Source: Aequorivita sp.
GTDB lineage: Bacteria; Bacteroidota; Bacteroidia; Flavobacteriales; Flavobacteriaceae
Direction: 5' to 3'
Length of the DNA stretch: 12,457 bases
NCBI GenBank assembly: GCA_002733915.1
Contig: NVXN01000009.1
Location: 33,345 to 45,801 of the forward strand
The notes under the pieces were generated by a model. That model worked only from the letters and a program-made list of their open reading frames with translations. It was not told where the DNA came from and did no database searches. Below, piece after piece: positions 8,147 to 12,457 of the stretch (positions within the stretch are counted from its first letter, which is position 1; each line of letters starts with the position of its first letter). The position numbers were made by a program, and so were the translations under genes.

Positions 8147-8422
8147 CTAGATGATGGCCAATATATCATCCTCGCGCATGATGAGGTAGTCTTTTCCATC
8201 GAATTTTAATTCGCTGCCGGAATATTTTCCGTAAAGAACCGTATCACCAACCTTTACGGTCATTTTTTGGTCTTCCTTACCTTTTCCTACGGCAACTACT
8301 TTACCTTTTTGTGGTTTTTCCTTTGCGGAATCTGGAATGTACAATCCCGAAGCTGTTTTGGTTTCTGCCTCTTGCGGCTCTACCAGCACACGATCGGCAA
8401 GTGGTTGAATTTTTAATGCCAT
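8147..8422 (-). CDS. groES: Co-chaperonin GroES (Hsp10)
   Basis: The 91-residue GroES caps the GroEL ring. The N-terminus [16 protein letters not shown] is diagnostic. The mobile loop that binds GroEL spans roughly residues 17-36 and contains SGLYIP. The C-terminal half has [14 protein letters not shown] and ends in [13 protein letters not shown]. The start at 8422 is set by the conserved MALKI; an in-frame ATG 42 codons upstream (8548) would run through the promoter and terminator region and is rejected. It is first in the operon with groEL. Regulation probably acts through the sigma-54-like promoter at 8475-8491; no CIRCE inverted repeat (TTAGCACTC/GAGTGCTAA) is present. Confidence 0.98.
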   Translation of the reverse strand: MALKIQPLADRVLVEPQEAETKTASGLYIPDSAKEKPQKGKVVAVGKGKEDQKMTVKVGDTVLYGKYSGSELKFDGKDYLIMREDDILAII

Positions 8423-8443
8423 TTCAATTTTATTTTTAGTTGT

Positions 8444-8457
8444 TAAACTTGAGTTTA
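8444..8457. promoter_or_regulatory. Short palindrome in the groES leader
   Basis: TAAACT-TG-AGTTTA is a perfect 6-bp inverted repeat with a 2-base centre. It lies 21 bases before the groES ATG, inside the predicted untranslated leader. It could be an operator or a small RNA hairpin, but is short enough to occur by chance. Confidence 0.25.
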
Positions 8458-8474
8458 CATGTTTGTTTGCTAAT

Positions 8475-8491
8475 TGGCAGAAACTGTGCCA
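8475..8491 (-). promoter_or_regulatory. Candidate sigma-54 (-24/-12) promoter of groESL
   Basis: Read leftward this is TGGCACAGTTTCTGCCA. It has the invariant GG and GC separated by ten bases, and a full TGGCAC at -24; the -12 part is CTGCC against the usual TTGCW. The predicted transcription start is near 8465, giving a leader of about 43 bases. Just upstream, TGGCAG (8503-8508) and GGGCAG (8492-8497) form a direct repeat that may be part of an activator or operator site. The core is itself nearly palindromic (TGGCA...TGCCA), so GG-N10-GC can also be read rightward, but the leftward reading fits the consensus better and points at groES. Confidence 0.6.
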
Positions 8492-8520
8492 CTGCCCATA
8501 AACTGCCATATTACAAAATA

Positions 8521-8551
8521 AAAATGCCAGCTTGTCAGAAGCTGGCATTTT
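8521..8551 (-). terminator. Intrinsic terminator after secG
   Basis: AAAATGCCAGCTT (8521-8533) and AAGCTGGCATTTT (8539-8551) form a perfect 13-bp stem with a 5-base loop. On the minus strand the stem ends in TTTT and is followed by TATTTTG. It lies 20 bases after the secG stop and separates the secG cluster from the groESL promoter. Confidence 0.9.
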
Positions 8552-8571
8552 AAAAATATTTTATAATGTAA

Positions 8572-8904
8572 TTACTCTGCTGGATCAGTTGTGGTAGGTG
8601 CAGGAGTTTCTGTAGTTGGAACCGCAGGCACGGCACTTTCATCAAAAGTTTTTGATTGCACTACGTTACCGCCCATAATAAATATGTTGGAAAACAAAAT
8701 TAGCGCCAACATAATGGTTGCAAGCGTCCAAGTACTTTTATCAAGAAAGTCACTTGTTTTCTGAACGCCACCAATCTGGGCGCCGCCACCACCGCCGAAT
8801 GACGATGAAAGTCCGCCACCTTTTGGATTTTGAACCATTATAACTACGACCAATAAAAAGGCCACTATCATTATTAAAACTAAGAATATTGTAAACGTAC
8901 TCAT
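8572..8904 (-). CDS. secG: Preprotein translocase subunit SecG
   Basis: The 110-residue protein has the SecG layout. Transmembrane helix 1 (about 3-24) is followed by the conserved cytoplasmic loop VQNPKGGGLSSSFGGGG (24-40) and then helix 2 (about 58-77). SecG is the small subunit of the SecYEG channel and helps SecA-driven export. The C-terminal tail (about 85-110) is rich in Pro, Thr, Ala and acidic residues, an extension common in Bacteroidota SecG. Its ATG overlaps the TGA of the upstream TPR-like gene as ATGA, which suggests translational coupling. It is the last gene of the miaB-to-secG cluster and is followed by a strong terminator. Confidence 0.95.
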   Translation of the reverse strand: MSTFTIFLVLIMIVAFLLVVVIMVQNPKGGGLSSSFGGGGGAQIGGVQKTSDFLDKSTWTLATIMLALILFSNIFIMGGNVVQSKTFDESAVPAVPTTETPAPTTTDPAE

Positions 8905-9803
8905 GATTGTTCTGAATTAATCAATTTTTCTATTGCCCGAATTTGGTCTGCAAAGAAACCACTTTTTTCGGGATTTTTCAAAATTAAAATTTTATATGCC
9001 TGAATTGCTTTTTTATAGTTCTTTTGTTGCAGGTATACTTTGGCCAAAGTTTCCGTCATTAGTGACTCTGGCGTTTGTGTAAAGGGGGCTGCAAGATTTT
9101 TGGGTTCTTCTTTTTTTGAAGAACTTGAATTGGCTTCTGAGGGAATTATTTTTGGGCGGTCTTGGATAAACTTGTCTATAAGCTCAAATTTTCGATCCTT
9201 CTCGTCCTCGTTTATAGACTTTTCAGATTCTTCTTTAGAAATCGCATCCGAACGCTCAATAGGTTTTGCTTTTGTCAGTTTCAGCCATTCTGAAAAAGAA
9301 TGAGTGTCGTTTTTGGTAAATTCCAACGGCTTGTCTGGTTGCAATGTTTCCTCAGGGTTTTCTTTCTTATCAACGAGATTGGAAACGGAAGCGACTTTTC
9401 TTTGGAAAAGTTCCGGATTTAGAATATCCTCTGCCTTTTGCATTTCGGCCTTCAATTGCCTATCTATTTCAAGACTTATTTGTTCTGAAACATTTTCGGA
9501 AATTACCTTTATTTCTTCTACGGAAGCATCGTGCCGCAGAATGGTTTGCGAGATTTCATTCTGAATGAATTTTTCCGAAGTAATGTACTCAAATAAAATG
9601 TCGCGATCTGTGGTGTGGGCGGCAGTGAGTTTTAAGGCGTTATTGTAAAGAAAACTTTCTTGGTTTTTCAAACCTTTTAGTTGAAGTGCGCGAGCACTTT
9701 GAAAATAGGGGTATTTTTTTATTATCAAATCCAGCGCAGCCAAATCTTCAGAAGTTATTTTCTGTGGATTGGCGAGTAGATATGTAAAGTTTGAAGTGTT
9801 CAA
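8901..9803 (-). CDS. Tetratricopeptide-like protein of unknown function
   Basis: This 300-residue soluble protein has no signal peptide. The N-terminal part (NTSNFTYLLANPQKI, then KKYPYFQSARALQLKGLKN) is helical and conserved-looking. The middle (about 140-245) is charged and probably disordered, with a short motif FSEWLKLTKAKPI. The C-terminal 50 residues form a TPR-like pair of helices (LAKVYLQQKNYKKAIQAYKILILKNPEKS). The start is probably TTG at 9803, four bases after the lptE stop; a longer TTG start at 9857 would overlap lptE by 50 bases and adds residues unlike the family as I recall it. It is co-transcribed with lptE and overlaps secG by four bases. Its place between an LPS-export gene and a Sec gene hints at an envelope role, but no function can be assigned. 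Confidence 0.82.
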   Translation of the reverse strand: MNTSNFTYLLANPQKITSEDLAALDLIIKKYPYFQSARALQLKGLKNQESFLYNNALKLTAAHTTDRDILFEYITSEKFIQNEISQTILRHDASVEEIKVISENVSEQISLEIDRQLKAEMQKAEDILNPELFQRKVASVSNLVDKKENPEETLQPDKPLEFTKNDTHSFSEWLKLTKAKPIERSDAISKEESEKSINEDEKDRKFELIDKFIQDRPKIIPSEANSSSSKKEEPKNLAAPFTQTPESLMTETLAKVYLQQKNYKKAIQAYKILILKNPEKSGFFADQIRAIEKLINSEQS

Positions 9804-9807
9804 AATA

Positions 9808-10320
9808 CTACCAGTTTGCAAGCGATTTGTTAAAAATGTCCTGTGTGATGCGCTCAAAAATATTTTCTACCGCAGTATCAAGCCTAGCACCTGTTAATTG
9901 TACATTTCCTGGATAATCGTAATAAAAACTGAAGGATTGCTCAAAATCCTTCAAAGGGTCTTTTGTGTTGTAAAACCGAACGTTTACTGCAATGGTCAAT
10001 CTGTTTTGGGCGGCAGTACTGTTTGCCGTTGCGGTGATTGGCGCAATATAATATTGGGTAATCTCACCTTCGTAGACCAAATCGCCATTACTATTCACTA
10101 AATCAAGACTGGTCTGGTTCAATAATAAGTTTTGCAAATTTTGGGTAAAGTCGCGCGCAATTCCCGGTTCTACAAGAGCTGCGTTATTTTGAAAATAATT
10201 AACCTGTACTGTTTTGGTGGTGCTGTAATTTATATCGGCCCCAGTAAAAGAATACGGCCCACAACCCTGAAAAAGAAGCGTTGAAATTACAAGCAGTATG
10301 ATTGAAAATATTTTTAGCAT
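9808..10320 (-). CDS. lptE: LptE-family LPS-assembly lipoprotein
   Basis: The 170-residue protein has a lipoprotein signal (MLKIFSIILLVISTLLFQGC, Cys20) followed by GPYSFTGADI, as seen in Bacteroidota LptE-like proteins. Features that fit are an N-terminal strand with VQVNYFQNNA, PGIARDFTQNLQNLLLNQTSLDLV (a helix then a strand), the strand GDLVYEGEITQYYIAPI, and a C-terminal helix NIFERITQDIFNKS. LptE sits as a plug in the LptD barrel and helps place LPS in the outer leaflet. It starts 27 bases after the sigma-54 activator gene and ends four bases before the TPR-like gene, so it is within the same operon. Sequence identity to enterobacterial LptE is low; the family call rests on layout and context. 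Confidence 0.85.
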   Translation of the reverse strand: MLKIFSIILLVISTLLFQGCGPYSFTGADINYSTTKTVQVNYFQNNAALVEPGIARDFTQNLQNLLLNQTSLDLVNSNGDLVYEGEITQYYIAPITATANSTAAQNRLTIAVNVRFYNTKDPLKDFEQSFSFYYDYPGNVQLTGARLDTAVENIFERITQDIFNKSLANW

Positions 10321-10347
10321 TTACCTTTTTTTGATTTGTTTTAATGA

Positions 10348-11625
10348 CTAAAGATCATATTGCTTTATCTTTCTATATAAAGTTCTTTCTGAAATGCCCA
10401 GCTCGTCGGCAGCTTCCTTTCGTTTCCCGTTGTATTTTTCTAAGGATTTTTTAATGAGTTCCAATTCCTTTTGCTGAAGGGAAAGATTTTCTTCTTCTTT
10501 AATTTCCTCGGCATATTCGTATTTGTCCTTTCGCTGTTCGGGGGTGTGTTCCGGAATGCTGAAAACCTCCACATCGGTTTCAGCACCATTTGTTTCCTCT
10601 TCAATTATAGAAGCCAATTCCTCTTCGGCTTCGCTTTCTTCGGAATAAATTTTATTGATTAATGATGATTGCTCTTCTTTAACCTTAGCAGCATTGCCAG
10701 TTTTCATGAGTTCCAAAGTGAGCTTTTTCAGATCGTTTACATCGCGTTTCATATCGAAAAGCACTTTGTAAAGAATTTCCCGTTCACTGCTGAAATCGCT
10801 TTCAGCTTTTTTGGAATTCACCACTGCGGGAAGGTTGCTGCCCATATCGGGTAAATAATGCTTTAGGGTTTCGTATGAAATTTCACGGTTCTGTTCCAAA
10901 ACCGAAATCTGCTCGGCCACGTTGCGCAACTGGCGGATATTGCCACTCCAGCGGTATTTCAACAATAAATCAGTTGCCTGTTCTGTCAATCTGATTGTTG
11001 GCATTTTATACTTTTGTGCAAAATCTGCAGCAAATTTTCTGAAAAGCAAATGAATATCTTCCTGCCTGTCACGAAGTGGCGGAAGATTTATTTCAACCGT
11101 ACTCAATCTATAATAAAGATCTTCACGAAATTTTCCTTTTTCAATGGCATCCACCATTTTTACATTGGTGGCGGCCACAATACGAACATCTGTTTTTTGT
11201 GCTGCTGAAGATCCTACTTTTAAAAATTCGCCATTTTCCAAAACCCGGAGCAAGCGAACCTGCGTGGGTAAAGGCAATTCGCCTACTTCATCCAGAAAGA
11301 TGGTGCCGCCGTCGGCGACTTCAAAATAACCGCTACGGGTGGCGGTGGCGCCCGTAAACGAACCTTTTTCGTGACCGAAAAGTTCGCTGTCAATGGTTCC
11401 CTCGGGAATTGCGCCGCAGTTTACGGCTATGTATTTCCCATGTTTTCTGTGCGAAAGGGAGTGGATAATTTTTGGAATGCTTTCTTTCCCTACACCACTT
11501 TCGCCTGTTACCAATACCGAAATATCAGTTGGCGCCACTTGGATTGCCTTTTCCACGGCACGGTTCAGTTTTGGGTCGTTGCCTATTATTCCGAAACGTT
11601 GTTTTGTTGCTTGTATGCTTTCCAT
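10348..11625 (-). CDS. Sigma-54-dependent enhancer-binding transcriptional activator (AAA+/Fis type, no sensor domain)
   Basis: The 425-residue activator has an AAA+ sigma-54 interaction domain from about residue 12 to 245. Walker A is GESGVGKE (41-48), the sigma-54 contact loop is GSFTGA (88-93, usually GAFTGA), Walker B is GTIFLDE (107-113), and arginines R167/R173 lie in REDLYYRL. A C-terminal Fis-type helix-turn-helix covers 398-425 (GKRKEAADELGISERTLYRKI). There is no receiver, GAF or PAS domain: only about 14 residues precede the AAA+ domain, as in PspF, so control must be by a partner or by expression. The linker (about 262-395) is long, acidic and probably coiled or disordered. The start is the ATG at 11625; a TTG at 11655 would lie inside a repeat. 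It is clustered with lptE, secG and groESL, which carries a sigma-54-like promoter. Confidence 0.95.
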   Translation of the reverse strand: MESIQATKQRFGIIGNDPKLNRAVEKAIQVAPTDISVLVTGESGVGKESIPKIIHSLSHRKHGKYIAVNCGAIPEGTIDSELFGHEKGSFTGATATRSGYFEVADGGTIFLDEVGELPLPTQVRLLRVLENGEFLKVGSSAAQKTDVRIVAATNVKMVDAIEKGKFREDLYYRLSTVEINLPPLRDRQEDIHLLFRKFAADFAQKYKMPTIRLTEQATDLLLKYRWSGNIRQLRNVAEQISVLEQNREISYETLKHYLPDMGSNLPAVVNSKKAESDFSSEREILYKVLFDMKRDVNDLKKLTLELMKTGNAAKVKEEQSSLINKIYSEESEAEEELASIIEEETNGAETDVEVFSIPEHTPEQRKDKYEYAEEIKEEENLSLQQKELELIKKSLEKYNGKRKEAADELGISERTLYRKIKQYDL

Positions 11626-11634
11626 TGTATATTC

Positions 11635-11670
11635 CCGCCTTCCGACTTCGCTCAAGATAAACTCCGGCGG
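11635..11670. repeat. Palindromic repeat element, copy D, between miaB and the sigma-54 activator gene
   Basis: On the minus strand the core is CTTGAGCGAAGTCGGAAG, a variant of the CTGAGCnnnGTCGAAG core of copies A-C. It is flanked by CCGCC and GGCGG as perfect inverted ends, giving a 36-base imperfect hairpin. It starts nine bases before the activator's ATG (in the direction of transcription) and 14 bases after the miaB stop. It could alter RNA folding between the two genes. Confidence 0.55.
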
Positions 11671-11684
11671 AATCTTATTAATTA

Positions 11685-12457
11685 TTATCTATTATTATTG
11701 CTCATTCCAACAGGTTCCCCAATCAATGTGGCTGTAGTGCATTCGTTTATTTTCACAAATACAAAATCTCCCGGTTTATAATTTTCCTTCGGAAAAACGG
11801 CAACCGTGTTTTGTGGCGTACGCCCGCTCCAGTGCTGGTCGCTTTTTTTGGATTCTCTTTCTATCAAAACTTCCACCGTTTTTCCAACTGTTCTGTTAGT
11901 ATGGTATGCGCTGTGCTTTTGTTGAAGATTCACAATTTCGGTCAATCTTCTCTTTTTTATTTCTTCAGGAACATCATCTTCCAATTTGCGGGCGGCCAGC
12001 GTTCCGGGTCTTTCTGAATACATAAACATAAAACCGAAATCATATTTCACATACTCCATCAAACTCAACGTATCTTGGTGATCTTCCTCGGTTTCGGTTG
12101 GGAAGCCGGTAATCATATCCTGTGAAATGCCACAATCGGGAAGAATCTCTCGCACTTTATCAATCAGTGCAAAATATTCCTGGCGGGTGTGCTGCCGGTT
12201 CATTTCCTTTAAAATTCGTGTGCTTCCACTCTGCACCGGCAAGTGAATGTAATTGCATATATTATTGTATTTTGCCATCGTGTGCAACACATCTTCCGTC
12301 ATATCCTGCGGATTTGAAGTGGAAAAACGAATGCGCATTTTAGGCTGTGCCTCGGCAACCAGAGCCAACAAATTTGAAAAATTTGTCGCCGTTGCCTGTT
12401 GCATTTCCGAAGCGTTTTTAAAATCTTTTTTTAGTCCGCCGCCGTACCATAAATAGC
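11685..12457 (-). CDS. miaB: tRNA-2-methylthio-N6-dimethylallyladenosine synthase MiaB, C-terminal part (cut by window edge)
   Basis: The reading frame stays open to the right edge of the window, so the N-terminal UPF0004 domain and the radical-SAM CxxxCxxC cluster are outside. What is visible begins at YLWYGGGLKKDF, a typical MiaB segment of the radical-SAM domain. It continues through RIRFSTSNPQDM, YIHLPVQSGSTRILKEMNR and DMITGFPTETEEDH to FMFMYSERPGTLAA. The last 65 or so residues are the TRAM domain (VGKTVEVLIE...GRTPQN...GDFVFVKI...TLIGEPV). MiaB adds a methylthio group to i6A37 of tRNAs. It ends 59 bases before the sigma-54 activator start and appears to be the upstream partner in the cluster. 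The C-terminus runs into an AAT-rich stretch (SNNNR). Confidence 0.96.
   Translation of the reverse strand, partial: YLWYGGGLKKDFKNASEMQQATATNFSNLLALVAEAQPKMRIRFSTSNPQDMTEDVLHTMAKYNNICNYIHLPVQSGSTRILKEMNRQHTRQEYFALIDKVREILPDCGISQDMITGFPTETEEDHQDTLSLMEYVKYDFGFMFMYSERPGTLAARKLEDDVPEEIKKRRLTEIVNLQQKHSAYHTNRTVGKTVEVLIERESKKSDQHWSGRTPQNTVAVFPKENYKPGDFVFVKINECTTATLIGEPVGMSNNNR

Noticed and set aside
8475..8491. Sigma-54 promoter reading rightward, toward secG
   Set aside because: GG-N10-GC can be read on both strands, but rightward it lacks TGGCAC and would transcribe antisense to secG.
8423..8548. N-terminal extension of groES by 42 codons
   Set aside because: It would translate the promoter and part of the secG terminator; GroES proteins begin at the conserved MALKI-type start.
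8423..8571. CIRCE operator for HrcA
   Set aside because: No TTAGCACTC or GAGTGCTAA half-site, even allowing for small mismatches, was found in the groES upstream region.
12405..12457. MiaB start codon at 12404
   Set aside because: The frame is open to the window edge and encodes YLWYGGGLKKDF upstream of that Met, so the gene is cut by the window and does not start there.

Overview
The window looks like ordinary chromosome from a member of the Bacteroidota, most likely the family Flavobacteriaceae. The evidence is AT-rich spacers, few Shine-Dalgarno sites, likely TTG starts, TAnnTTTG-type promoter boxes, lipoproteins with short SSC/SCG lipoboxes, and a flavobacterial-style gene order (miaB, sigma-54 activator, lptE, TPR-like protein, secG, groES, groEL). 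The genus cannot be told from the sequence alone. I see no phage, transposase, CRISPR array, tRNA or rRNA. No gene-free stretch reaches 300 bases; the longest are 1669-1830 and 8423-8571.

Left part (1-5660): a GNAT acetyltransferase fused to a nitrilase-type amidohydrolase reads rightward and converges on a two-gene leftward unit. That unit is a TolB-like beta-propeller lipoprotein followed by a GT-C-type membrane glycosyltransferase. The propeller gene is divergent from an M28 zinc aminopeptidase lipoprotein with a C-terminal PDZ domain. Only 31 bp separate the two start codons, and two oppositely oriented -7-like boxes sit almost back to back there.

Middle (5661-8571): a DUF4136-like lipoprotein reads rightward into a bidirectional terminator shared with groEL. 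Leftward, groES-groEL form an operon whose intercistronic spacer carries five 7-bp tandem repeats. Upstream of groES lies a good candidate sigma-54 (-24/-12) promoter, TGGCACAGTTTCTGC, and no CIRCE operator is visible. A perfect hairpin terminator separates this operon from secG.

Right part (8572-12457): a tightly packed leftward cluster runs miaB (cut by the window edge), a sigma-54 enhancer-binding protein without a sensor domain, lptE, a TPR-like protein and secG. Start/stop overlap or close spacing suggests co-transcription. It joins tRNA thiomethylation, LPS-transport and Sec genes to a sigma-54 activator.

There is no clear novel multi-gene system of the defence or mobile type. The most interesting lead is regulatory: a sigma-54 activator gene about 1.9 kb upstream of a groESL operon with a sigma-54-like promoter, possibly a chaperonin or envelope-stress circuit. 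The second lead is a family of short imperfect-palindrome elements (CTTCGACnnnGCTCAG type). Three clear copies lie in frame inside coding sequences and one diverged copy is intergenic.
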